Below, piece by piece: positions 34,840 through 45,722 of a DNA stretch of 64,000 nt. How positions within the stretch are numbered: position 1 is the stretch's first letter; each line of letters opens with the position of its first letter. The notes beneath the pieces are model-generated. The model made no database searches, was not told the origin of the DNA, and saw only the letters and a list, made by a program, of their open reading frames with translations. The DNA lies in the NCBI RefSeq assembly GCF_016920785.2, contig NW_024609857.1, positions 191,655,027 through 191,719,026 on the forward strand. The letters run 5' to 3'. Made by a program: the position numbers and the translations under genes. The DNA is from Ixodes scapularis. Lineage: Eukaryota; Arthropoda; Arachnida; Ixodida; Ixodidae.

Positions 34840-35817
34840 TTAGAGCGCAGCTCTTGAGGAGGAGGAGGGAAGGGCACTGGGGGGTTAAACTAACCAGGGG
34901 GGGGGGGGTCACGTGACCTTGGGGGTCACGTGACCCCCAATGCCGATGATGTCATCACTGACGTCACTGATGACGTCATCTGTGACGATGACGATGCGGG
35001 TACCGATGACGTCATTAGTGACGTCACTGATGACTTCACCAGTGATGATGACGATGACGATGCGAATGTCGGTGACGTCATCAGTGACGTCGCTGATGAC
35101 GTCATCAGTGATGATTACGATGACGATGCGGATGTCGGTAACGTCATCAGTGATGATGACGATGACGATGCGGATGCCGGTGACGTCATCAGTGACGATG
35201 ACGATGACGATGCGGATGCCGGTGACGTCATCAGTGACGATGACGATGACGATGTGGATGCCGGTGACGACATCAGTGACGTCACTGATGACGTCATCAG
35301 TGATGATGACGATGACGATGCGGATGTCGGTAACGTCATCAGTGATGATGACGAGGACGATGCGGATGCCGGTGACGTCATCAGTGATGATGACAATGAC
35401 GATGTGGATGCCGGTGACGTCATCAGTGATGATGACGTCATCAGTGATGATGACGATGACGATGTGGATGCCGGGGACGTCATCAGTGACGATGACGTCA
35501 TTGGGGGTCACGCGACATCGGCGGGGGTCACGTGACCTCAGGGGAGTCACGTGACTTCGGGGGGGGTCACGTGACCTCGGGGGGGGGGGGGGGGGGCTCG
35601 CGCGGTGCATTATGGGACATTTCCCATGATGCACCGGGGTCACGTGACCTCGGGGGTCACGTGCCCCCCACGAGGTCACGTGACCCCGGTGGGGGGCTCG
35701 CGCGGTGCATTATGGGACATTTCCCATGATGCACCGCGCGGTTACGCCGACGCCGACGCCGACGGCGACGCCGACGCCGCTCAAGCCGGAAACGGGCCCC
35801 TAAGAGCTGCGCTCTAA
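34840..35817. mobile_element. 978-bp TIR element carrying a CRE-rich minisatellite
   Basis: The ends are perfect 16-bp inverted repeats: TTAGAGCGCAGCTCTT at 34840-34855 and AAGAGCTGCGCTCTAA at 35802-35817. Inside, several GTCACGTGAC palindromes flank a minisatellite (about 34937-35505). Two copies of a 32-bp near-palindrome centred on ATGGGACATTTCCCAT lie at about 35604-35635 and 35704-35735. A GCCGAC-rich tail precedes the right end. No transposase is encoded. I could not fix a TSD. Confidence 0.7.
34937..35505. repeat. 42-bp minisatellite with about 14 TGACGTCA sites
   Basis: The core unit is 42 bp, read as GATGACGATGACGATGCGG then ATGCCGGTGACGTCATCAGT, with CGG/TGG and GCC/GTC variants. 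All lengths are multiples of three, so frames stay open in several phases on both strands. The plus strand gives an Asp-rich frame with DVISDDDDDDADAG units. The minus strand gives Val/Ile/Thr-rich and Ser/Thr-rich frames. I treat these as by-products of the period. The TGACGTCA octamer is the known CRE/ATF/CREB palindrome. Confidence 0.8.
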
Positions 35818-36098
35818 AAATGTACATTTGGCGGGGAAAATAGCAAAATTGATAACACTGCGTCCAAAGCTGCTCGGGAGAGTTAAAGCGTTGGGGCCAC
35901 CTAGTTTAAAACTCTCTAATAAGCAGCTTTCTAACTATTGGCATTCTCGTGTCTGTGTGTATGGGAGCGCATGTGGTGCAAACACAAACGCTCAGCGGCC
36001 TTCAGCTGCTTTCTCTATGAGAACTCGCAGTACCACGGTGGATGTATACTCTGTTTCATATCTAGTGTACAACCCTGTCAAAGTTGTCAAAACTATTA
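35818..36098. other. Short non-genic stretch
   Basis: Spacer between two inverted-repeat elements. The 198-codon frame beginning at 35828 starts at TTG, crosses the next palindrome and is not accepted as a gene. Confidence 0.35.
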
Positions 36099-36322
36099 AG
36101 GCTGGTTCCCAGATCTGCGTTGGTTGCGTTCGCATGCAACCGAAACGACCGCGACGACAAACGAAGTCACCGGAACAAGTGTTCGCCGTACACAGCATGG
36201 CAAGCGATGCAAGGGGTAGCTTTGCGAAGCAATCCGTGAGTCACTGTTGTTGCGGTGTTTTGGCCGTTGCCGTTGTTACTGTTGCATGCGACCGCAACCG
36301 TTGCAAATCTGCGAACCAGCCT
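36099..36322. mobile_element. Palindromic MITE-like element
   Basis: Ends AGGCTGGTTCCCAGATCTGC and, inverted, GCAAATCTGCGAACCAGCCT. Pairing continues inward through GGTTGCG..CGCATGCAAC. The spacer is about 110 bp. No TSD was fixed. Confidence 0.65.
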
Positions 36323-38409
36323 CAAGGAGGACAAGGACTTTTTGTCACTCATGCACCGCACATTGGGGGCCCTTTGGGCGCGTGCTCTGTGCGTCCTCGA
36401 AGGGAAGGCACGAGCTCCCTATAGCGACGCGAAGCTCTTACAAATCGATCCGAAAGGAAATGAGAGCGCGCGGGATAGTCAGACCGCCGAACCCCGGTTG
36501 GAATAATCGGTGGACAGACGAAGAGCTAGCTGCCCTTGTTTCCATTCACAGTTCGAACGTGTTCGAACACCGAACGCCGGCGTCCGGCGTCCTTGGTCCG
36601 CATTCGAACGCTACGCACGAACCATTTGAACCAGAGCTTGGCGCTGTCACCTCCCCTCTTGCTCTCATCTCCCGCTCTCCCTGAGTTTCTATCCGTGAGA
36701 GCGTCTGCATAATCAACGCCGAATGAAGACACACGCCCACTATGATTTCTCAAAAGAGATTAATCTTGCTTTCGTCATTGGAAGTAAGAGTAATGTATCA
36801 GGCTGTTAACGGTGACAATATTGGTTTAAGAATACGACTCCAAACTCCCACTGTGTTTATTCTTACACGCACGGTTAAACTTTTCGCTTGCAACCGTTTA
36901 TACACGAACTCATCTCTGTTACGTCACGGTGCGGTAGTGGGGCGTCGGGCGCACTTCCGGTCGTAGGCTGTGGGCGGAAGCCCCCAGGTGAGACGTGTAT
37001 TCTTGCCTTGTTTTGAAAGGAATCTGACAAAAACCCACCTTCTCGTCAAAACGGCGCGACTGGGGCTGTACCAAAAAAGTTGAGAAAGGTGTGAAGATCA
37101 GTTTTCATGTGCTCGGTTCGTCCGAGAACGTGAATATGTGCCGTGAAAATGAAAAACCAGACGCCGTCGGACCACGATTGCTTGGGCGGGAAGCACTTTG
37201 GGTTAAATTCACGGATATTTGTGGTCATCAGGTTGTTTTGTTCCAACAAACGCCGGAAAACCGACACGTTTACGGACCACCTCCGGACTACGTTCAGTGC
37301 GTCTTCAAGTTCGAACGGCCGCCTGATCGTTCGAACTGTCGTCTGCTCTTTCAAACGCTTCTGCTTGTCGTCTGCTCTTTTAGACGACACAAGCCCGTAG
37401 ACCAAATGCTGGCCTGGTACTTGCGATAAGAAGTAAGTGCAGGCCTCAAAAGACTTAACTTTGAAGGTCGTTAAGCAGGCTCGATGTAAGCAGTAGATAC
37501 AAAGAGATGTTGATCATAGTTACCAGTGACCATCACAGACTTGTTATGCCTAATTCACTTGATACGACTCTGCTTGCGATTTTCAGTATTGACGTCGACC
37601 ACCCCAGCTATGGATCACGCTTTTGCAGCCCGAGCGACGTCGCGACTGAAAATTGCGAGAGAAATCTCATCATGTGAATCAGGCTTTAGCGACCATTCTG
37701 CGGCGTCCACGCGGAATGAATCGCCTCATGTCCCATTATTCACGCCGAGTTTTACGGTGTAACGAGCCTCGTTAATTTCGCTGAGGCCGCTGAAGTAGTC
37801 AGACATTGCCAGGAAGACGTAGAATCCACAATTCGAACGCAAAAAAGGGCAGGGGGACTCACACCGACGCCGACAACATGGCATTTCAATAGTTTGTTTA
37901 TGGGCGACGGCGAGCTTCTCGCCCACACTCCATCGCACATGCGCGACGCCGGTGGCGTCCGTTAGGGGCGCTCCGGTTTGTTTGTAAACATGAGTTGGTG
38001 TATAAGTAGTGAGGATTATAACTCCTAACGTCAGGGCGAGGCAAATCCCGGTAGTGACGTCTCGTAAGGTTGGTAAGAAGAGAAAAGGGGGAGAGAGAGA
38101 GAGTGAAAGGGAGTTGAGAGGAGGATATTGTGATGGTTTCTTTGGCCTCTGCCGTCTTTCCCATTCGTAGACACCGCCCGTGGAAATAAACACATTCCCT
38201 CGTGGGAAGTCGGAAGACAGGCGGCCGGAGCGATTTTGGAACTTGGCACGTTGAACTGTTCTGCTGTCTCTCTGGTTTCCTTTTCTTTCATCCCTCGCTC
38301 TCTTCGAGCTATCTTTCTCTCTGGGGTGCTTTTAGTTCGGACCCCGAGATATACCCGAGGTGGCCACCGGGCCTGATGAACGTTTTTAGAAGTCGAGAGA
38401 GAGAGAGAG

Positions 38410-38440
<31 letters not shown>

Positions 38441-39538
38441 CAAAGACAAAGAAAGGGACAGCCCGGAGAGAGAAGCCATCGAAAACTGTTACACTGGGAA
38501 CCGACTTTTCAGCGAACTTGAAGTCGACCGAAGCACACCATACCCCGGCCGCCTTACGGATGTTAGAATCTTTTTTTGTGCGTGTCTGTTTATTTTTGGT
38601 TGAGTATTTATAGGGTGCTGAGGGATGCGTGGCTGGGCTTTCTGCAGAGTCAGTAATGACGTTCGAAGTGAACCGCATTCCTGAGTAAACGCGTTCGCTT
38701 TGTCGGTTCGGCTTTCCCGCACAGGGAAGTTGCTGGGGGAAGGGGGGGGGGGGGGGGGGGGGGAGAGTCGAGCGTGCTTTATAAATTACAAAAAAAAAGA
38801 ACGTTTCAAAGGGCAACGATTTTTTTATTTTTTTAACATACGCACTGGGAATGAATTGCGAGTGAATTTGTTGGAACCTTCATTACTTAGTTTAGGTAAC
38901 AGCAAGCACTGAAACACATGTACGACGAAACCGTCCGATCCGACGTGCGGACTGCCGGAATGACCTGGGGGGGGGGGAAGGGTTTTCGTAGCATCGGAGA
39001 GCGTTGAAAACACTCGCCTCCGTCCGTCGTATTGCCTGATCGGACGTCGGATTGGACGGTTATGTCGTTCATGTGTTTCGCGCTTTAGCGCAAGTAGGCT
39101 ACCTACGAATTTCAAACTGTTGGCATTCAAGATCTCGCTTCGACACGGAGCTGCTTAGCAGTGCGTTATTTCGTTTCGTGTAGCTCCCGTAGCGTTACTC
39201 GAAAGACGGAACACGCGTAAATGCCGGGATAATAAGCGCTTATGTATGATTTTGACTCCCGTCGCACGTTCTTACACTCGGATCGTGCAGACGGTTAGTC
39301 CTCTCGAATGGGTGCATGGTGAACGACAACTTAACGAACGCGGGGCGTGGGGGAGTCCCGTGGATCTCGTCATCGCTCCTCGACCAATCAGGATGCGGCA
39401 TTAGCCGATAGTAACGCAGACTAACCAATCACTAAGTGAGAGACGTGAACGTTACGAGCCACGCCTCGAGTTTCTTATGCTGCCAGTGACCGTTGTTCCC
39501 TTAATGCGTTTCGTTGATGGCCGACGATTGGAGATGGA
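36323..39538. other. Intergenic stretch with purine microsatellite
   Basis: A GA then GAAA microsatellite occupies about 38395-38452 and a G run about 38743-38763. The 261-codon minus frame (38031-38816) is a translation of these tracts. A TGTCGTCTGCTCTTT motif is repeated twice near 37340-37385. No gene seen. Confidence 0.4.
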
Positions 39539-39575
39539 AAACTTTGAAACGTGCTTTTAGCACGTTTCAAAGTTT
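39539..39575. repeat. Perfect 17-bp hairpin
   Basis: AAACTTTGAAACGTGCT pairs perfectly with AGCACGTTTCAAAGTTT around a 3-base TTT loop. Confidence 0.8.
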
Positions 39576-39919
39576 TAGTAATGGACGGAGCAGCAATTAC
39601 TTATCTTTTCACGCATCGCTGAGATACCGAGTCGTTGCGACTTGCAACCTCGCACAACCCGTGTTTGTAATAAGATGATTCCGGTGTCTAGATACATTCG
39701 ACGGTCTTCTAATGTAAGGGTAAAGGGAAGCGGTGAAAAAGAAGAAAAGATAAATAAAATAAAAAAACATCGCTTTTCGCGGATTCACTAAGTCGTTGCG
39801 TGTATTTCCTCAAGGGATCGTCGAGGCGGTTATTGAAGGAATCAGGCTGCAGCCGTCTAAGCACCGAGCTTCCCGGTGGGTTTGACTAAGCACAGTCTTG
39901 GGGTAACAGAGTGGCTAAA

Positions 39920-40138
39920 TGCGGAGCTCAAGTTCGTCTGCTTCTTTTGCAGGGGTTGTGGTGACGTCAGAACGACACCGAGCTCTGATTGGCTAGGATT
40001 GAAGGATAGTGGGTAGACTTCGCGGCAGCTTGCTTTGAGGTCCACCCACTCTGCTTCAATTAAAGCCAATTAGAGCTCGGTGTCGTTCTGACGTCACCAT
40101 AGTTTCTGCAGAAGAAGCAGACCAACTTGCGCTCCGCA
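39920..40138. repeat. Inverted repeat with arms of about 75 bp
   Basis: 39920-39994 pairs with 40064-40138. Shared tracts include TGCGGAGC, GTCTGCTTCTT, TGACGTCAGAACGACACCGA and GAGCTC. The loop is about 70 bp. Probably a foldback MITE. Confidence 0.75.
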
Positions 40139-40349
40139 TAATGTGGACCCATGAGCGGCCGAACCCGGTTAGGCGGTGGGAGCTATGCAGCAGTAGCAGT
40201 AGTGAAATGTGTCTGTTGAGCGAAAACGAATACGACCTGGAGCTTGACGGTCAGCAGGAAGAGGATGGACGTAGAATGATCGGATTGCGGGGTGTAGGGT
40301 CGAGGGGTATAATGTTGTAGCTGTACCCCTAATGTGGGGGCGAATATTG

Positions 40350-40927
40350 GGCCGGTTTAGGGCGCCTACATGTTTCCGCTCCGCTTTAGGGTGGCGCCAA
40401 CTTCTTGTTACCCTTTCCCAGATCCTCTCCCACCGCCATTTTTTCCCACTTCTTATTTCGCTAAACGTAAACAACGTTGAGTTTCTGTAGTCTCGAAACA
40501 GCGGCCACACTGTGAGGCCACTTCTGTTTCCGTTCATAAGAAAAGTCGGAGGCTCAGCGGGATGGCGGTCGTGGTGGCTCTCGCTCTCTTTATTCGGGTG
40601 TTTCATATTTTGAAGTTGTGAGCAGGACGCGTGCGCTGCTTTTAACAAAACGCGAGTTCCCGCGACAAAATGGAACGCAACAGACCGGCATTACACGCCG
40701 AAACCTCGCCGTCGGAACGAGAGCGGTGGGCACTCCCTAGCCCTAACGAGGATTAGCGGCTTAGTGCGAGCGCACGACCGGCGAGTGTGACAAAATGGTC
40801 GACGAAAACAGCGGAGGTTGCCATGGTAACGAAGTAAGCAACGCTGGTTTGTCGGCAACCAGTATCACAAACGTTGTCGCCACCCTAAACAGCGGAGCGG
40901 CGGAAACATGTAGGAACCCTAGGCCGG
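40350..40927. mobile_element. TIR element with arms of about 52 bp
   Basis: 40350-40401 (GGCCGG, CCTACATGTTTCCGC, TTAGGGTGGCG) reappears inverted at 40873-40927. The 470-bp interior holds no coding frame with a motif. It contains GTTGCCATGGTAAC near 40817, which matches the palindromic RFX/X-box type. No TSD was fixed. Confidence 0.65.
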
Positions 40928-40984
40928 TTATAACCGTGGCAAATTAGCTCCAACTTAATAGTCACTCACAGGTAAAACAGCCTT

Positions 40985-41150
40985 CTTATCAGTCTCGCTA
41001 TATCCGGTCCGTTATACCTGGACCGCTATATGCGGCCCGTTGTATCCGGTCCGCTTTATATGGCTCGTTGTATATGGCCCGTTGTATACGGCCTTCTCGA
41101 TCCAAGTTGTCACGGCTGTATCCGGCCCTGTCCCAGGCGGCCCTATTTTA
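40985..41150. repeat. Degenerate minisatellite of TATAyGGCCCGTT-like units
   Basis: About eight imperfect repeats of roughly 13-16 bp, such as GCTATATGCGGCCCGTTGTA and GTATATGGCCCGTTGTATAC. Adjoining sequence to about 41340 is GT-rich. No gene. Confidence 0.6.
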
Positions 41151-42727
41151 ACGGCCCTTTAAGGTCACTAAAGATGCACATGCGCCTACTTTTCCGTAAA
41201 TCATTCAACGAGTCGACCGCTGATCTACGAAATTTGCCGTAAAAGTATAGTGTAGGGTGTATGGTGTGGGGAATGGGGCCGTAGAGAGGGTATAGGGTAC
41301 GGTGTGTGGCGTGTAGGTTGTATGGTTTATAAATGGTCTGGTAGGGGCTACATCCAGGAACAAAGTCGAGCAGGGGGTCGAAGACCTTCTTTCAGTGTTG
41401 TGGGGTCGCCTGCAGATCCGTCTGTTGGCGGTTCTTGTTGGGATGGACGTTAGTTGGGAGCTGTCTGAGGGCACTCTGACGCCTACCTTGAAGATCTTAG
41501 GTTACCGAACGTTACGATAGGTGGTGTGGCGCCGAGGCTGTTGGTGAGTCGGGGTCGTTGTCGGGCTTGCAGCGGTAGCGGAGTCCGTCTCTAGGGCGTT
41601 GCCTGGAGCGACTAGCCGCGCCTGGCGTGATGGCCACAGTCGCGCGGACCCTGCGAAGTCGGACGGTGGCCCTCCAATCGAAACTGGTTAAGATCTTTTG
41701 TCCTCCTCCCCTGGGATACAGAGTTGCGGAGCGACCCGCCTTTCGGTGGGTGCCTTGGGGAGCACTTCTTCGTGGCCGTGGTGGGGTTGTTCTTGTTTTC
41801 GAAGGTTTTTTTATCGTTTACCCAACGAAAGGATTGGTCAAGGGTCTAAATGGTCAGATCATGAGTTATTTTTGCATTCATTTTGAATATCCAAGCTGTA
41901 TAGGTAATCACTGAGTTCAGAAAGAAAAGAGGGTGTCTGGTCTTATTCCTGCCATCTCCGTCATTGTCGTCGAGGAGTAGTTGTAACCCTTGATTGACAA
42001 AACTTTAGTTTTTGGTATATTCAAAAACAAACAATCAATCAATCAAGGAAACAAGCAGACAATAAAAGAAACAACAGCACCAAATGCAAGGAGCAGAAGT
42101 ATACTGGCGAGGTGGTCAGGAAACATCGTAATCTAAACCTTGATACAAGGGGGGCTAAGTTGGACTTTTACAATCACATTTTAAAAGGTCATGGAAGTGA
42201 CGTATTGGCGCCTGATTGGTGGAGGAAAGAGACCATATGCAAAAAGAAAAGCGCCGTCTAGTGTACTCATGATCAATTATCAAATTTCCGCCATATCAGG
42301 AAGTTCGTTCCGATAGTTTCGTCCGAGAGACGGTGGTCCAGGCAAAGTGGAAGACGTAGATCTGAAATATGATCACGTGCTGCCAGTCCGGTACGAACCC
42401 TTCACAGAGTATCTTCAGTAAAGACCTTTCACAGACCTGTATGGCCCAGTCCACTGCTTGAGTGACGAGTCTTTAGACTTCGTTGCTGACAATTCCTTTT
42501 CCAGAATTTCGCGGCCGTTTTTCTTTTCCTCAAACCAAAACTAAACACCAACCCCATTGAGTGTGCAAATACATTGTCCTAATATCATGTAAACCGAGTT
42601 AAATGCAGAGGCGCCCCGGGCACAGCTGGAAGATGTGAACAAACAAAACAAAAACAATATGGCTGCTCCAAATAACGCTATAATGATAGCTGGCAAGAAT
42701 TTAGCATATGGCATATTTCCCCCACCA
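41151..42727. other. Intergenic stretch with no gene seen
   Basis: A GT-rich tract (41250-41340) and scattered short frames. Nothing recognisable. Confidence 0.4.
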
Positions 42728-42783
42728 AGCACGGGATCAGCCGAACCATGCTGACCACTCATTTTGTCATCTTGCTCGTACAG
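42728..42783 (+). repeat. 5' UTR module A of the L2/CR1-type element
   Basis: 56 bp beginning AGCACGGGATCAGCCGAA and ending GCTCGTACAG, repeated with two substitutions at 44677-44732. With the hAT-like insertion removed the two copies lie about 306 bp apart, which suggests tandem promoter or leader units. Confidence 0.65.
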
Positions 42784-42862
42784 ATTTCGGCCCTCCAGTT
42801 TCCGGTGCCGGAGTCCCTGCCCAGCCGTGACGCCGCCGTTCTCGTGAGCGGTTCCTCGGATC

Positions 42863-44497
42863 CATAGGCGTGCGCAGGATTTTTCATTAGGGGGGGGGGC
42901 GAGGTTTCCCCAGAGCGCCCCTTCCGCTCCCCCCCCCCTCCCCCTCCCCCCGCTTTCTATCAACGCACTCCCACTGATGTCCTTATGCTCATATTGTAGT
43001 GCTGAGACGAGATATGGTTATGAAACGTTTATTTCAACAATATTGAATTGTAACATATACAAAATACTATTAAGCAGTAGGTTTCACTTTCTTGTGAAAC
43101 GTCCGCAAAGAAAGGCAGTCCCTGCGCAGCTGAGGCGTCAGTGACACAACGCGCATACAAAATTTTTTTATTCTTTCTAAACCAGAGAAAGAGACGACAC
43201 ATATGCCATCTTTAACAGCAAAGAATATTTAAAAATATTGCCTCAACGTGACTCTGCTTGTATGGAAAATATAGTATACATACAGGGCAAACGCCTGGGT
43301 CATATGCTGTCATATGGCGTCTGCAACGTTCATGCAGAGGACGAAAAACACCACCCAATACACAACGTAATAGCAAAGCTTAGAAGCACGAGAATATACC
43401 GCACATTAAAAATACGCGAAACAGCAAGTTACAATATTTAGTAATTATTGACGATAAACGCTATGACATGGCATTTTTTTTCTTCTGAGCATCCAAATGT
43501 ACAGTTGATAATCTTACTTTCTGGCGCTTGATAGAAACATGTAATAGAAACAAGATAACACGCACGCATTATGTCAAGCTCAACAAACATTATACAAACT
43601 AATGGATATGTTATGTGGTGGCAAAAATATTTTATTACTAGATTACTGCAAATGTGTAGCACGTGGGAGATATAGTACTTTTCAGCAATCGTGAAAAGTC
43701 TAAAGCAAAATTCTACGCGATTTTGTCCCGAACTGTTCGATGACTGACTGCATCGCGGCGTGTTTTTATGGTTTTTTTTTTTTTTCGTTGCGCGCAATAG
43801 AAGGAGGGAACTTTGACGTCAGTGTTTTATGCCGTCGAAAAAGAAACCATGGGCCTCCTGCGCTGCCCAGAGGGTGCTGCGAGTAAGGCTTGTTAGTACT
43901 TGTTTTGGGTAGTACAAATTTTAGCGTCTCAAACTGTCACGCATGCAGAAGCGTGCCTGCTGTGGTGCGGAGCGCGAGATCACGATGAAAATGCAAAGAC
44001 AGAACAAAAATTCGAACGCCGTCAAAGCTAAGACGCTGAGAGCGTGAGCCAAGAGACGCCGTTTCACGCGTTCCAAAGTAGACATAAAAAAAAAAAAAAT
44101 TAAAGCGTCCCGACACAGGTGTGGTGACGTCACCACCCAGAGGTAAGAGGCGCGTGCCCTAGCGGTGGTCTCATGAATTTGGCACTTTCGAATCTCTTGC
44201 AACGTTGAGTTTGGCCAATTTCTGGCGTCCAAAGTTGTTTTTTCGCTCTTTAGCACCACATAGATTTGAGAAAGCTCGACCAACGTGCCATAAGTAGGGC
44301 TATGCTCAATCAGGTGAGCTTGTACTACCCAAGAATGAGGGCGCTATAGTTTGTTCAGAGCTTCAGCGGAGGAGGCCTATACCGCCGGCGCCGTCGCGCC
44401 TCGAGTCGGGCCAACTTTACGCCCTCCCCCCCCCCCTAGATGATTAGAGGGGGCGGCCGCCCCCCCCCCCCCTGCCCCCCCTGTGCGCACGCCTATG
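42863..44497. mobile_element. 1,635-bp hAT-like element with 8-bp TSD
   Basis: The terminal inverted repeats are CATAGGCGTGCGCAGG and CCTGTGCGCACGCCTATG. The perfect 8-bp duplication CTCGGATC is at 42855-42862 and 44498-44505. G and C runs lie just inside both ends. The interior (about 43000-44400) is AT-rich and holds short frames only, with no transposase motif. It is inserted in the 5' region of an L2/CR1-type retrotransposon and is therefore younger. Confidence 0.8.
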
Positions 44498-44676
44498 CTC
44501 GGATCATCGTCTTGGATCACCTCGACATCGGCAGGCTGCCACCTATCTGTGGGATAATCTGTAAGCGATCTCTCCTTGTTTCGTTGACATCAACCGAGCA
44601 TCGTCAGCGACACTGTCATCTGCGCCACCTACAAACGCCCATATAAGCAGCTTGGAACGTCTTCAGCCCTTGAGTG

Positions 44677-44732
44677 AGCACGGGATCAGCCGAATCATGC
44701 GGACCACTCATTTTGTCATCTTGCTCGTACAG
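44677..44732 (+). repeat. 5' UTR module A' of the L2/CR1-type element
   Basis: Second copy of the 56-bp module at 42728-42783. A TATA-like CATATAAG lies at about 44640, some 37 bp upstream. The copies diverge right after GTACAG: ATTTC in the first, GTTGG in the second. Confidence 0.65.
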
Positions 44733-44826
44733 GTTGGTCCACCTCCCTCGTTATACGCTAAAAAAAGAAGCGATATATGGTCATTGCTGTTCCCGTGCTC
44801 ACAGGTGTTAAAAAAAAAAACTGTTT

Positions 44827-45704
44827 GTGACTCAGTTGCTGTGGTTGTACCTTCTACTAAAAACTTCCGAAGACGTGGAATCTAATACCGGTCCGATGAA
44901 CGACGCCCAACTTAAACTGTTTAACGATATGCACTCAATGCTGCCAGACGTTAACGAGCGCTCCCTTAGGATGGATCAGACTCAATCAGGTATAATTGCT
45001 ACACTTAACGAAGTTAAACAAAGTCAAGAATCTATCAAGGGGGCCATAACGGAAATAAAAACCAGACTGAATGAGGTTGAAAATAAAACTGCTGCAGTCC
45101 CTAATCTTCAGCTTGAAGTAACCATAGCGCGAAGCTTGGCGGAAGAGGTGCAAAAAGAGAACATAGTCCTAAGAACACGCCTAGATGATGCTGAAGATCG
45201 TTCACGCCGTTATAATTTTTTTTTTCTTTTCGGGATGGCCGACACAATATCTGAAACATGGGCGCAGGAAAACAAACAATTCTGAACATCTTTAGACAAT
45301 CGCTTAATCTACGGTATCAGACGAAGCTATTGTTCGGGCCGATAGAATCGGCACGTTTTCTCAGAACAAATGCCACCCAGTCATCGTCAAATTCGCGTCT
45401 TACAAATTGAAGGACAACGTTCTTCTCTCAAGGGCCCCCCTGAAAGCAAAACGCATAACAGTAAGCGAGGACCACTCAATTGGGACCACGTATCGCACGA
45501 AAAAAACTAATCGATTTCGCGAAAGAAAAAGGCGCTACTTTTAAGCTTCGACATAACAGAATTCACATTAACAATAAATGCTATGCTTTTGATCCAACCA
45601 CCAAGAATCTGTACGAGGTCGGTCCTTCTACTACGCCGATTGTTACTGTCCCACATAATTCCCGGCCCGCTAATGACTCATCTTGGCCATCAACATCGCA
45701 ATAA
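44827..45704 (+). pseudogene. ORF1 of the L2/CR1-type element (coiled coil, degenerate 2A start)
   Basis: The reading starts in a Leu-rich stretch and DVESNTGP (44872-44895), close to the 2A consensus D-V/I-E-x-N-P-G-P with Pro changed to Thr. A coiled coil follows (about 44930-45180). Then comes a SRRYN...FGMADTISETWAQ block resembling the L1 ORF1-type RNA-binding domain. A stop at about 45283-45285 and later frame changes break it. The C-terminal domain continues to 45704 (KLIDFAKEKGATFKLRHNRI). In intact relatives this protein binds element RNA. The first in-frame ATG I see is at 44896, after the 2A-like motif. Confidence 0.7.
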
Positions 45705-45722
45705 CGGGCCGCGACGGGTAGA

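Noticed and set aside
34930..35554. CRISPR-like regular repeats
   Set aside because: Units are directly tandem without unique spacers, and the genome is eukaryotic.
34909..35679. 256-codon minus frame with Val/Ile/Asp repeats
   Set aside because: By-product of the 42-bp minisatellite.
35828..36424. 198-codon frame
   Set aside because: Starts at TTG and reads through the palindromic MITE at 36099-36322.
38031..38816. 261-codon minus frame with Phe/Ser and Pro runs
   Set aside because: Translation of a G run and a GA/GAAA microsatellite.
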